A DNA stretch of 64,000 bases from Dryocosmus kuriphilus (GCA_038277395.1 CM076195.1:158877911-158941910), one strand, 5' to 3'; numbered from the stretch's first letter, positions 22,608-33,023 are shown. Made by a program: numbers and translations. The notes: generated by a model not told the origin, from the sequence alone.

Positions 22608-23027
22608 CAGCGTTTGTCTGTCAAGTGTGTCACATTGAGCGAAGAAAATCTCCAGTGCAGCTTTTTGTGAACTTTACTATTGACTGGTAAAATAAGGATA
22701 GTGCATCTAAAGACAAAGCAAAAAGTGCATAACTGCAGTTTCTTATAGACCAGAAGTGCAGTTTGTGTTATGGACTTTACTAGTATTATGAATTTTAAAA
22801 GGATGAATAGTGAGCGGTGAAATAAGGATATTGCATTTAAAGACAAGGTGAAAAGTGCATAACTGCAGTTTCTTATGGACTGTTGAAAGAAGCAGTTTGT
22901 GTTATAGACTTTTATATATAGTGACTTTAAAGACATTATTGATGGTGACTTTACTATTAAGAAAATCTCCAGTGCAGTTATTTTTTTACCGATATTTTTC
23001 TATCTGTGAATAGAAAACTCCGTCAAA

Positions 23028-26000
23028 ATGATACTCGACGAGTGTGTAAAGCTTGTTTCGGATATAGAGGATGCATTGAGCTTGATGGAATCGTCTGGAT
23101 TCAAACCCCTCGACAAAGTGAAGAAATGGAAAAAAGAGTGCTCACTTTGTTTGAAGATAGTTAGGAAGGAACTGAGAAGAAAAACACCACCGAAGACTTT
23201 AGGCGAAAAACAAAAATGTCTAAATATAATTGAGAAGCTCGCGTGCTTGGAGGTACGCTTCGATGTGTTAGATAAGAAGAGGGGAGGAGGAGGAGGAGGA
23301 GGAGGAGGAGGAAAATCCGATGACATCGATAGTCGTGTCAAACGGCTAGATGTCGACAAAGCGTTCAATGCTCGCATTTAAACGTGTGTAGTGGCAAATG
23401 TAGTACACAAGGATGCTCTTGCTTTCTTAGACGATGCGCAACGCCTATTTATTTCACATGTGAGCAAGAATATACGACATCATAAATCACTAATGATAAA
23501 CACTGTGCTTCTTGCCTATTATACAAAAATTTACAAAGACGAGCCCGATGACAAGAACTTTAAATCAAAGAACGTAGCCTTATATTATACAACTGATTTA
23601 AAGTTATGGTTGGAAACCTATGTCAGGTACCCGGTCCTCAAAGGAATGGAGGAATTTGAGGAGAAAGACTCTCGATGGACCCTTCACTCCATAATAAAAC
23701 TTTCCATCAACATCAACAAGTTGAATCCCATGAAGGCAGGTTCATACGTTGATCTTCCAACATCAATCAAGAGGAAAGAAGCATGTGTGAACATACAAAA
23801 CGGCTATGACAACGAGTGCTTCAAGTGGGCAATACTCTCAGCCTTAGATCCACCTGACAGGAGAAATAATGCTGACCGTGTATCCAGCTATCAACAATAC
23901 AAGGATGAACTGGATTTTTCCGACATCAGTTTTCCAGTTGCGCTCAAGGATGTGAAAAAATTCGAGGAGAAGAACCAAATCTCTGTGAATGTCTACGGTC
24001 TTGCTAAGAAGAGTGAAAATAAATTCACAGTGGTGCCTCTTCACCTCATCTCACAAAAAAGAGACACGCACGTAAATCTTCTTCGTGTCGAGGAAGATTA
24101 TATTTGTGTGGATGGTGAAGAAGAAGAAAAAGAAGAAGAAGGCCCAAGAATCTTCAACTTCCACTACGTATAGATTAAGGATTTATCCCGATTAGTTTCT
24201 AATCAAATGTCAAAAAATTGCAGAAAAAAGCTCATTTGTGACCGGTGCTTGCACTACTTTATCAAAGCGAAAAAACTGGAAGCACACACTGAAGATTGTG
24301 TAAAACTAAATGACTGCAGAGTGGTGCTTCCAGAACCCGGGAGGAAGATTGTTGAGTTTAAGAACTTTAAGAACCGAGAGCGAGCTCCTTTCATCATATA
24401 CGCGGACTGTGAGTCTCTTTTGATACCCGTAAATGATGATGAAGGAACAGAAAGAACCTCGAATACTGAGGTCTTTGAAAGACATGAGGTCTTCAATATT
24501 GGTTACATGTTTAAGTGCAGTTATGATGAAACACTCTCCTTTTACGTGTCATGTACGGACGATGTGGAGTCGGCAATGTGGTTTGCTGAGCAGTTGCACA
24601 AAATTTCCCAGAATTGTCACAAGATTTTGTCGTCTCCAGTACCAATGGAAAAAATAACTTTTGAGCAGCAGGAAGCCTTTATAGATGCCAAAACTTGTCA
24701 CATTTGCCAGAAGGCACTACATCCTCCAATGAAAAAGGTGCATGATCATTGTCACTTGACAGGTAAGTACCGTGGTCCTACGTATGAGCATTTCAACTTG
24801 GCATATCAGGACTCAAACACCATACCTGTTGTGTTTCATAATCTGAGTGGGTATGACGCTCACTTTATCATTCGTGACATTGTCACACAGTTTGAGGGAA
24901 GAGTTAAAGTTCTTGCGCTCAATAAGAGAAGTACATTTCCTTCACAAAGTACGTTCGGGAAACTCAGATAAAATTTAGATTCATCGATTCATTTAGATTC
25001 ATGGCCTCTTCCCTAGGGAAGTTAGCATCATACCTCACTCAGCATAAAATTGTCAGTGCAGTGTTTGCTGGTGTTGAGAGGGAGAAAGCTGAGCTTCTCA
25101 CGAGGAAGGGTGTTCTGCCCTATGAATACCTGGACTCGAGGGACAGACTCAATGAAACCCAGCTTCCACTAAAAGAAAAATTTTACAGCACACTGAATAT
25201 TCAGCAATATCGGACGAAGATTATGCACATGCACAACAGGTATGGTGTGCATTTAACATCAAGACACTCGGCCAGTACGTCAGTCTGTACATGAAAACTG
25301 ATGTTATGCTTTTGGCTGACATTTTCGAAAGTTTCCGAGAACAGTGTCTCGAGGCTTACGATTTGGATCCAGCACACTACTACACCACTCCTGGTTTGAC
25401 ATGGGATGCCATGCTCAAATGTTCAAAGGTAAGATTAGAACTCCTCACCGATGTTAATATGCTGTTGATGATTGAGCAGGGCAAAAGGGGTGGAGTAAGT
25501 CAATGCCCCAACAGTTATGCCATTGCCAATAACAAATACATTCCAGCGTTCAACAAAGATGGGGAGATCATCTTCATTGAATATTTAGATGCAAATAACC
25601 TGTACGGTTGGGCAATGGAACAGCCCCTCCCTTACGGTGGATTCGAGTGGGCCACGAATTTGCAAAATTTTGATTTCGACATTCCAGACGATTCACCCTT
25701 TGGCTAGATTCTGGAGGTAGATTTGGACTATCCCGCGGAACTTCATGACAAGCACAATGACTTGCCGTTTTGCCCAGAACACTTGAGTCCACCGGGGTCC
25801 AGCCAGGAGAAGCTCCTAATTACCTTCCTGCCGAAACGAAAGTACGTTCTCCATTATCGTGCTCTGAAAAATGCATTAGCCCGTTGCGATTGAACTGAGA
25901 AGAACTGAAATTTTGTTTAACAAGCCGATCTATGGAGGGCCTGCTGTGCTGGATATCTCCAAAATCCTAATGTACGACTTTCACTCCGACTACATGCTTG

Positions 26001-26599
26001 AAAAATACGGTGATAAATGCAAACTACTATACACTGATACGGACAGTCTTATTTACGAAGTAAAATGTAATGACATTTACGCCGACATGAAAGACGACAC
26101 TGACAAATTTGACACCTCCGACTACCCTCGAGACAATGTTTTCGGAATGCCGCAAGTCAACAAAAAAGTTCTAGGCCTCATGAAGGATGAGTGTTGTGGC
26201 AAAATCATCACTGAGTTTGTTGGCTTGCGGAGTAAAATGTACAGTATCCGTGTAAATGGCGAAGACTTTGTCAAAAAAGCCAAAGGCGTAAAAGCAGGCA
26301 TTATACACAAAACAATCACATTCGACGACTACACGGAATGCTTGAGAAATTTGTCAGTCCAAAGCAGAACCCAGTATGTCATCAGATCAGGACTACACAA
26401 TGTCGAGACGATTAAACAATCAAAAATTGCATTAAGTCCTCATGATGATAAGCGATGCTTACTCGCCAATACCACAGACACACTTGCGTGGGGACACTAC
26501 CGACTAGAGAATGCAATGGACGTTGACGCTACTGACGACGATGACGATATATTCACAGAAAATGATTATGACCTTTTGGACATGCTTGTTAAAAATTAG
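23028..26599 (+). pseudogene. Polinton protein-primed DNA polymerase B, broken
   Basis: Family B polymerase that replicates the element from a terminal protein. The N-terminal part (23028-24173) is lysine-rich and has a glycine run coded by GGA repeats (23280-23311). A Cys pair CDRCLHYF begins the next part; IYADCESL (about 24400) is the exonuclease Asp/Glu motif; VHDHCHLTGKYRG and FHNLSGYDAHFI (24840) follow. EYLDANNLYGW is motif A (25580) and YTDTDSL is motif C (26035). Breaks: TAA at 23379-23381, TAG at 24171-24173, frameshifts near 24965 and 25230, TAG at 25705-25707, and a deletion near 25890-25912 that removes the motif B segment. The nonsense codons at 23379 and 24171 lie in one continuous frame, so 23028 starts the same gene. 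Inactive. Confidence 0.9.
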
Positions 26600-26667
26600 T
26601 TACTGCAGTCATATCATCATAACTGCACTTTGACAACGCCTTCGTAAATAGTTACTTTCTTGTAAAT

Positions 26668-26668
26668 A

Positions 26669-26700
<32 letters not shown>
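26668..26700. repeat. (ATT)n microsatellite
   Basis: About 11 trinucleotides in the 3' untranslated part of the PolB gene. Confidence 0.9.
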
Positions 26701-26701
<1 letters not shown>

Positions 26702-26704
26702 TGT

Positions 26705-26988
26705 ACAGCGGTATCACCTGCGTTGAGGTGAATGGATATTTGCAAATCTGCCTATAGTTAAACTTTTGTAAATGCACAGCGGTGTCACCTGCGTTGTGGT
26801 GAATGGATCCTTGCAAATCTGACTCTAGTTCAACTTTTGTAAATGCACAGCGTTATCACCTGCGTTGAGGTGAATGGATTCTTGCAAATCTGCCTCTAGT
26901 TAATCTTTTGTAAATGCACAGCGGTATCACCTGCGTTGAGGTGAATGGATCCTTGCAAATCTGACTCTAGTTCAACTTTGTAAATAGG
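26705..26988 (+). repeat. Four 71-bp tandem repeats with hairpins
   Basis: Unit starts ACAGCGGTATCACCTGCG at 26705, 26776, 26847 and 26918, an exact 71-base period. Each carries CACCT...AGGTG (or GTGGTG in unit 2), an inverted pair around GCGTTG, so each transcript unit can form a small stem-loop. It lies in the 3' untranslated part of PolB, between the two convergent gene blocks. Confidence 0.9.
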
Positions 26989-27010
26989 ATATATAGGAGT
27001 TATATATTTG

Positions 27011-27053
27011 AATAAAGAAAAGATGTGAATGCATATAAATTGATTTTTTTATT
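27011..27053. terminator. Convergent poly(A) signals
   Basis: AATAAA at 27011-27016 on the plus strand (PolB) and AATAAA on the minus strand (complement of 27048-27053, integrase). They face each other about 30 bases apart, marking the ends of the two transcription blocks. Confidence 0.6.
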
Positions 27054-27116
27054 TATCAAGGAACCTTACATATACTTAGTGTAAGCATATATACATTTAT
27101 AGTTTAGCCTAACATT

Positions 27117-27225
27117 GTTTCATCGTTGGTTCATCGTTGCTTCAACGTTGGCTCAACGTTGGTCCATCGTTGCTTCAACGTTGACTCAACGTTGATTCAA
27201 CATTGCACAGAGTTGATTCAACATT
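27117..27225. repeat. 11-bp tandem repeat
   Basis: About ten units of the type TTGCTTCAACG, period 11 with one 10-base unit. Located in the 3' untranslated part of the integrase gene. Confidence 0.8.
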
Positions 27226-27248
27226 GATTACATATCTGATTTGTCTAT

Positions 27249-28152
27249 CTAGCTGTTTTGTGAAGTATCAAAGCCCAACCACTTTACATAGACTTTATTA
27301 CCACGTCTCTTGATTACTTTTTCCACAAGGTATACGTCTGGATGCTTAACTGTAAGAAGTTCCTCTTTATAGAATCCGCCAGCGATACTTTGTTCTTGAT
27401 AGTCCTTGAGCTTGTACGTCCCTGGATTGGTAGGTATGACTTATGTTACAGTGAATATCTCTGTTGTCCAGTTGGGAGTACATACTTTTTCAAAGACATG
27501 CTTGTGCTTGCTGACTCGAACACTATCGCCAACTTTGAACTTTACTCTCTTCCTTCTGGGTATACTTCGCAGTTTTTGAAGCGTTGCAAGAGTTCCTTCT
27601 CATCCTCAGAAGTGACATCTCTGGGCTTCATACCGATTGATCGATGTTTTGTATCGTTGTACTTGGAGATGAGAGTGGGTGAAATGTCTATCCACTTGTA
27701 GTTACCTCTCAAGCTAAATTGTGGCCACATCTTGTTCTTGAGCGCGCGCTTAAATCGTTCACAGATTGAAGCCTTTAGATTACTGTGTGTTAAGTAGAGA
27801 TTAATCCTGCATTGCTGCATAAGATTTTTAAACTGCGAATATAGAATTCTTTGCCTTTGTCAGTGTGTAAGTTTTTTGGTGTACGACCCTGCACCAGTAC
27901 AGATTCCATTGCTGAAGTGACATCTGATCCACTCTTGCTTTTAACAGGGACAGCCCAGGCGTACTTGGAGAAAATATCTATTACGGTAAGTAAATACTTG
28001 TGACCATTATTCTCGTGGGCATAGGGTAACATTTCAAACAAATCTGCCTGCCAAGTCTCATCTATACCGCGCATTTGCACGCGACGACGTGGATAATTCT
28101 TTCTAGCCGGTTTATGCAGTTTCGTGACTACTGCCAGTTTCTCCTTGTCCAT
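27249..28152 (-). pseudogene. Polinton DDE integrase with chromodomain, frameshifted
   Basis: Retroviral-type integrase that inserts the element with a 6-bp duplication. N-terminus MDKEKLAVVTKLHKPARKN; catalytic core with DETWQADLFEM (first Asp), VIDIFSKYAWAVPVKS, LHTDKGKEFY (second Asp) and SICERFKRALKNKMW (Glu, 35-type spacing region). The C-terminus has a VYLVEKVIKRRGNKVYVKW chromodomain and ends with TAG at 27249. Breaks: frameshift near 27815, frame change near 27540 and an in-frame TAA near 27440. All three catalytic residues remain. The start overlaps the end of the next gene upstream by about 40 bases. Confidence 0.9.
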
Positions 28153-28540
28153 TCTCGAGGGCGTTTAGTAGAGCGTCCAACTGAGCAATGAGTTCAGCTT
28201 TACGAATTGGCAAGTCTTGTTGACTATCAGTCTGCAAGTTTTTGAGTTTCTCGTTGATTGATTCCTCGAGGATACGTAACATCAAATTATTATTGTCAAT
28301 GTCTGTTCACATAGACGATGTGACTTTAAACACTGTACGTATCTCGCTTTGAATAATGCGCTGTACAATTCCCAAATTGACTGTGTCGTTTTGTTCTTTG
28401 GACTCACTAACGTTGCACAATCTCTTGCCGTCTACGTCATAATGACCGTCGGAGGTGATTTTGAGTCCCACACCAGGAGGCCCACGGCTTGCTGCTGCAG
28501 CGGTTCAATACAGGTGACGTCCAAACACATCGATACTCAT
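28112..28540 (-). pseudogene. Polinton small protein with GPPG motif and C-terminal coil
   Basis: Begins MSIDVFGRHLY, has RGPPGVGLKITSDGHYD and LCNVSESKEQNDTVNL, then a helical, coiled-coil-like end (NLMLRILEESINEKLKNLQ). I recognise this as a protein type found in insect Polintons, but its function is unknown; a fibre or attachment role is speculation based on the collagen-like GPPG. TGA at 28505-28507 and another TGA near 28312 interrupt it. The promoter is described at 28547-28581. Confidence 0.6.
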
Positions 28541-28546
28541 CGTGAT

Positions 28547-28581
28547 ACTGATGACTTTTTTACGTGTACGCTCCTAATATA
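28547..28581 (-). promoter_or_regulatory. Core promoter of the GPPG-protein gene
   Basis: TATATTA with its first T at 28581, initiator TCAGTA with its A at 28549, 32 bases apart; ATG at 28540. The TATA box overlaps the stop codon (28574-28576) of the gene upstream. Confidence 0.6.
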
Positions 28582-29464
28582 TGATTCCGGCTTCCCGTAG
28601 TTCCTCAATGATGGATACGATTTCATTGTTGTGACTTGGATTGTCTGCTGCCTGAGACGCTAAGAATAGAAGAAGACGATCCACCATTTCGTTAGGGTCA
28701 TCCCAGTAGACATAGTCAGTATTAACATTTTTCCTTGTTATCATATACTATGGTAGTGAACCTCCACTCGTTGAGGACCGTCTGCGTGACACATTGAACA
28801 GTTTCGTAATAAAGTTCTTGTACTTGATACTATTGCCTTTTCGGACAGATTCAGTTGCACTGTACCGCTTCTTGTGTGCATTTGTAGCAATTAGAATTTC
28901 TTTATAATTGCTCAGATCATCAGCACTGATATGTGATTCTTCAGGAGTCTATCTAAACAGCAGTTCCAACAATCCAACGGTTTTCAAGTACTGTTTATCT
29001 CCAACGTGGATATATTGACCCTCAAAACTAATGGGTTTATCGCCAATCAGAATAGCTCCATTACTGAGCTTACGAACACCATAAATCATATCCAAGTACT
29101 GCTTTCTCTTTTGATTTAACATCATAAGAAACTTGTTTGCTAAATACTCATACTTAACAGAAGATACAGTTTCATCTTCAACCATAGTTTTATCAAGCTC
29201 TCCTTCTTCAGCATCAGCTGTGACGTAGGAAGCGTTATTCTCCTCCTCATATTTTTCCTTTGCAGGTTCATCTTTCTTCTTGATTGAAGGACTAGATATG
29301 TCAACTTGTTTTTGCAGTGGCATGACGATTGGCTTAAGCGTTTCACTCATTATCTTTTCAGTGGCTTCTTTACCCATTTTCAGCATTCGATGTTTACGTC
29401 GAATCGCCTCACTGGCTTTTGCGATTTGACGAAGCACCTCCTTCTCTTTGTGAAACTTTGACAT
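28574..29464 (-). pseudogene. Polinton conserved protein of unknown function
   Basis: Begins MSKFHKEKEVLRQIAKA; an upstream ATG at 29512 is in frame, but the promoter (TATA 29526, initiator A 29493) places transcription start after it, so I choose 29464. Basic N-terminal helix, an acidic middle (EEGELDKTMVEDE), then YLDMIYGVRKLSNGAILIGD and LKTVGLLELLF, and a C-terminal part YVYWDDPNEMVDRLLLFLA and IEELREAGIIY. Insect Polintons commonly encode this protein next to the ATPase; function unknown to me. TAG at 28949-28951 and a second TAG near 28752 interrupt it. Confidence 0.7.
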
Positions 29465-29490
29465 GTTGATGTGTTCGCGATTCAATCTAT

Positions 29491-29526
29491 AGTGAAATAA
29501 TTTCCACAGCATAACTCGTATTTATA
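29491..29526 (-). promoter_or_regulatory. Core promoter of the unknown-protein gene
   Basis: CTATAAATAC (first T of TATA at 29526) and initiator TCACT with its A at 29493, 33 bases apart. The TATA box contains the stop codon (29522-29524) of the packaging ATPase gene. Confidence 0.6.
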
Positions 29527-30206
29527 GAGAGATAAAACAGTCAAATCCTTTTCGGTATCTGCCATCCTTGAGGTCACTCAATGACAACAAATCCATACTT
29601 GTGTGTATTCCAACATGCCGAACATAAGTCTCGAAATTAAGAATAACTCATGTCAGTGTTCACATGATCGTCATAAACATGTCTCAAATTCGTCTCATCC
29701 TGCCTTAAAAGTAGCAACAGGCTGACATTGTCTCGCACCAAATGTTTAGGAATTCGAGCATAAGTTTGACATAAGTAAAAACTGTCAACATGAGCATGTC
29801 TACCCATGCAAAAGAAGGCTCTATTGTTGTCCTGTTTCTCACAGGCTACATCATCAAATGCAACTATAGAGTTTGCTTGAGCTTCACTTGGTGGTATTAC
29901 TTCTTCATGCACACTGAAGGGAAAATACTTAACACCATCTACATTATTTAACACCCGTTCCAGGAATCGATAATTTAGCAGTTTCAGGGATTTCGAGTAG
30001 ACGTAGACATTGGCAAATTTCAATCCGTTTAGGTGTAAGATTAGAGCGAGTATTGTATTTGTCTTGCCACAATTCGACGGTCCACAAAAGACTGCACGAA
30101 TGATGTCTGGTAGTAGAATGCCATGACGTTTTGCCCTCTTCTCTGATTGGACGAGGGAATCAAAGTTATTGACTGGAAGCTTAATAGGTTGTTTCTTGAA
30201 CCGCAT
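29522..30206 (-). pseudogene. Polinton packaging ATPase (FtsK/HerA type)
   Basis: P-loop ATPase of the kind that packages DNA into capsids of related viruses. MRFKKQPIKLPVNNFDSLVQ start, Walker A GPSNCGKT (about residue 42), Walker B SIVAFDDV (about residue 113), then CMGRHAHVDSFYLCQTYARI and LLRQDETNLRHVY. The frame is open for 189 codons and then meets TAA at 29637. Recognisable family C-terminus continues in the same frame (DLCSACWNTHKYGFVVI) and, after a frameshift near 29580, to a natural TAA at 29522. It is divergently transcribed from the PLA2-like gene with a shared 75-base promoter. Confidence 0.88.
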
Positions 30207-30216
30207 CTTGACTTCG

Positions 30217-30265
30217 ACTGTCGTAAAATCTATAAATACAGTGCTTTTATAGCTTTCAGGTCAGT
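30217..30265. promoter_or_regulatory. Bidirectional promoter, ATPase and PLA2/protease genes
   Basis: Plus strand: TATAAATA at 30231, initiator TCAGTT with A at 30263 (32 bases), ATG at 30282. Minus strand: TATAAAAG with first T at 30251, initiator CAGTC with A at 30219 (32 bases), ATG at 30206. The two core promoters overlap head to head. Confidence 0.7.
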
Positions 30266-30281
30266 TGCGTGCTAACCTCCA

Positions 30282-31056
30282 ATGATTGTGCATCGAGGTA
30301 AAGGCTTAGTCAATCGACTCATCAACAATTTACCGTTTGAGTTGCATTCACCTGGCTATCAATACTGCGGTCCAGGTACTAAGCTAGCCAAGCGACTTGC
30401 TAGAGGCGCTCCCGGTATCAATCCTCTAGACGCAGCGTGTAGAGAAAACGATATTGCATATTCACGTAATCGTGAGAACGTTGAAGCGAGAAACTCTGCA
30501 GAACGTGTACTTGCGAGTAAAGCGTGGCAGCGAGTATTTGCCAGAGACGCTAGATTTGGCGAGAAAGCGGTAGCACTGACAATAACGAACGTAATGAAGG
30601 CTAAAGCAAAACTCGGTATGGGGTTGAAGAGGTGTTCAAAGCAGAGGAAGAAGAAGAAGAAGAAGGAAGTACTAGGATTTAGAAAGATTGTGAATGCAGC
30701 TAAGAAAGCAATGAGTAGAAGTAGTGATGCAAAAGTGGCCATCAAGTCTGCAATCAGAGGAGCACATGAAGCTGTCAAATGTGTGCATGTGACAAATCCG
30801 CGTGTTCTACCAATATCGTCGAAAGTCGGTGGTGTTTTTGCCACTGATTCCCATATTTTCTGGACTCAGTGCACTTGGAGCTCTTACTGGTGGAGCAGCT
30901 GGTGTAGCCAAGGCTGTAAGCGATGCTAACGCAGCTAAGCAACAACTCGCAGAGGCTGAACGTCATAACAAGACAATGGAGGATATTGTTCTAGGAAAGG
31001 GTTTACACCTGAAACCCTACAGGAAAGGACTGGAAATTCATCTGAGGCCAGTGTAA
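30282..31056 (+). pseudogene. Polinton PLA2-like protein with hydrophobic C-terminal part
   Basis: N-terminal phospholipase A2-like domain of the type seen in parvovirus VP1 and in Polintons, thought to breach membranes. The Ca-binding loop is YCGPGTK (residues 27-33) and the active-site helix is DAACRENDIAYS; the expected His of the His-Asp pair reads Asn, so the enzyme is probably dead. A lysine-rich stretch (KQRKKKKKKEVLG) follows. A T5 run at 30835-30839 shifts the frame; beyond it comes SGLSALGALTGGAAGVAKA, a hydrophobic small-residue segment, and GKGLHLKPYRKGLEIHL. It probably continues into the protease below as one product, because no promoter lies between them. Confidence 0.8.
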
Positions 31057-31424
31057 AAGAACTTGTAGTGAAGCTACCACATTGTGCACTCAGTGATGCC
31101 GATCTGTTGAAATATGCTAAAGCTATAAAAATTCCACATTTTCGTGGAGTGTTTATGCGTAATGAGCTACCAGTGCGTGGTCCCCGTCAAACTGAGTCAG
31201 CTATTGTAAATCTTGACGACAGTCACGGCCCTGGTACCCATTGGGTAATATATAGAAAGATCTGTAATAATTTTCTATACTTTAATAGTTTCGGTAATCT
31301 TCGTCCACCATAGGATCTTGTCGATTACCTCGGTGTTGGTAGCGTAATAGAGTACAATCATGATAGATATCAGAACTATGACAGTGTTGAGTGTGGACAC
31401 TTGTGTTTAAAATTTTGGTGTTAA
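31050..31424 (+). pseudogene. Polinton adenain-like cysteine protease region
   Basis: C48/C5-type maturation protease. KIPHFRGVFMRNELP, then GPGTHWVIYRK with the catalytic His, YFNSFGNLRPP where the family acidic residue (normally Asp) is Asn, RYQNYDSVECGHLCLKFW with the catalytic Gln region and nucleophile Cys, and TAA at 31422. TAG at 31311-31313 interrupts it. No ATG exists at the start of the domain and no TATA box lies upstream, so it is more likely the C-terminal part of the PLA2-like polyprotein. Inactive on two counts. Confidence 0.8.
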
Positions 31425-31452
31425 CAGCTGTATGTAAGTGACAAATACTGTC

Positions 31453-31488
31453 TATATAAGAGAGTGTGATGTACTGATTAGTGACAGT
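31453..31488 (+). promoter_or_regulatory. Core promoter of the penton-like gene
   Basis: TATATAAG at 31453 and initiator CAGT with A at 31486 (33 bases). This decides the start: the ATG at 31507, not the earlier in-frame codons that overlap the TATA box. Confidence 0.6.
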
Positions 31489-31506
31489 AGAGAGAAGAAC
31501 ACCATT

Positions 31507-32180
31507 ATGAACGAATCATTTACTCTCACCATAACGGGAAACTCTTCTGTGCTCGAGGTAGAGTATTTCCCGCCGATAGAACTCTCTCCACACAAGAACT
31601 ACACTTTTGGTCTCATCGAATTGCTCTCACATTCAATGCGATTCCTAACGTTGACGCTGGAAAGAGTACAATCAAGGTCGGTCAGAGGAAAGTTGTCATA
31701 CCCACTGGCAGCTATGAGATTGAAGACATTGAGAGATATGTTCAGAAGATTTTAACGAGCGACGGCATTACAATAAACATCAAGCCAAGTAATAACTCAC
31801 TGCGCAGTGAGATAAAGTGTGATCATGAAGTGGACTTTCGACCAGTGGATTCGATTGGACGATTGTTGGGTTTCGCACCTCGTGTTCTTGATTCCAATAA
31901 GACTCATACTTCTGATCTACCTATGGCTATTCTCAAAGTGAACGCACTACGAGTTGAGTGTAATATCACAACAGGAGCCTACATCAACGAGCGCAAAGTG
32001 CACACGATTCACGAATTCTTTCCTGTTGTTCCACTAGGATATAAGATTGTGGAAGTGCCGTCACACGTCATTTATCTGCCAATCGCCGTGAAGACAATAC
32101 ATCAAATTCAGCTCCGCATTGTTGATCAAGACGGAGACTTGGTGATTTTTCGAGGAGGCAGCGTAAGAAAGTTGATTTAA
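31507..32180 (+). pseudogene. Penton-like minor capsid protein (putative), frameshifted
   Basis: About 225 codons in two frames. Start MNESFTLTITGNSSVLEVEY with PPIELSPHKNYTFGLIEL; a one-base frame change at about 31625-31635 gives way to DFRPVDSIGRLLGFAPRVL (31830 onward) and ends EGSVRKLI-like at 32180 (GGSVRKLI). The size, beta-rich pattern and position beside the protease fit the single jelly-roll penton protein of Polintons. This assignment rests on context and recollection of the family, not on a catalytic motif. I see no double jelly-roll major capsid gene beside it. Confidence 0.55.
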
Positions 32181-32259
32181 GTGGTGGGGTTAATGTCATC
32201 AGTGGTGGGGGTAATTTCAGCAGTGGTGGCGGTAACGCTATCCGTGGTGGGGAGAAAGT

Positions 32260-32294
32260 TATAAAAGAGCTGACTTGAGTAAGCAGACTTCATT
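32260..32294 (+). promoter_or_regulatory. Core promoter of the last plus-strand Polinton gene
   Basis: TATAAAAG at 32260, initiator TCATT with A at 32292, exactly 32 bases; ATG at 32305. Just upstream, GGTGGGGGTAA-type units of about 19-24 bases repeat three to four times (32181-32255). Confidence 0.6.
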
Positions 32295-32304
32295 TTTCAT
32301 CGAA

Positions 32305-32946
32305 ATGGATTTCATAGTGGACGTGCAAGGCTTCAAGAAGCCCATTAACCAGTTTGTCTTTAAGGAGTTGGCTGTAGTTTCTCTCCAGGAAGACTCTCAA
32401 CCTGTCGTTTATCTATTTGAGCCTCCGTGCTACTGGCATGTGTTGCCAGCCCGCTACAAGAGTGAAGATTTGTGGCTGACGCGCAATTATCATGGTCTCG
32501 AATGAAGTGCTGGTGTCATACCCTACGAAGAAGTGAGGCACATAATTCGAGAAAGACTGCGTGGTGCAAATGCAGTCTACGTTAAAGGATTGGAAAAGAA
32601 GAGGTGGATGGAGCAGTTTCTGAAAAATTTATATAATCTCGAAGATTTGGGGTGTCCTTCACTCCACAAATTGCACCCTACAGTTTGCATGAGATGTAAT
32701 CACCATACTCAGTGCTGGTATGAAGATTGTGCAGTTCAAAATGCTCTTGCTCTCAGGAACTGGTTCTTGACTCCTCGTGATAAGCCTACTATTAGACATT
32801 ACACTCCAAGTGAAATCGATGATGATGATGATGATGATGATGATGTAGATGATTATGTGAAAGATGGTGAGATGAAAGATCTTGATGATGATCTTCATAC
32901 CTCAAACATTGTATCGCTTACCGGTTGTGAATTTATGTACTCTTAA
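32305..32946 (+). pseudogene. Polinton protein of unknown function, Cys/His-rich
   Basis: Start MDFIVDVQGFKKPINQFVFK chosen from the promoter. Then KELAVVSLQEDSQPVVYLF, a TGA at 32503-32505 where a Trp codon is likely, IRERLRGANAVYVKGLEKK, and CMRCNHHTQCWYEDCAVQNA near the end. An aspartate run is coded by GAT repeats (32818-32847). The DFIVDVQGF start and the ordering recall proteins common in insect Polintons; a nuclease-like fold is possible but unproven. AATAAA at 33018 would end the transcript. Confidence 0.6.
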
Positions 32947-33017
32947 AAAAGCGTTTTATTCTCCTATATGTAAATAGGTTAAGATTCTACGTTGTCTTCT
33001 TAGCTTAAGTTTTTTTT

Positions 33018-33023
33018 AATAAA
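33018..33023 (+). terminator. Poly(A) signal, right plus-strand genes
   Basis: AATAAA about 70 bases after the stop at 32946. Confidence 0.5.

Noticed and set aside
23000..23377. Minus-strand proline-run frame
   Set aside because: Antisense of the GGA run in the polymerase gene.
26705..26988. CRISPR-like array (regular 71-bp period)
   Set aside because: No repeat-spacer alternation; the whole unit is repeated, in an animal mobile element with no cas genes.
30359..30844. 161-codon minus-strand frame opposite the PLA2-like gene
   Set aside because: Low-complexity Phe run from the lysine codons on the other strand; no motif, and the plus-strand gene has a promoter.
23379..32505. Idea that the Polinton uses a read-through UAG code, because many in-frame stops are TAG
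   Set aside because: TAA and TGA stops (23379, 29637, 28505, 32503) and several frameshifts also occur, so simple decay explains them.
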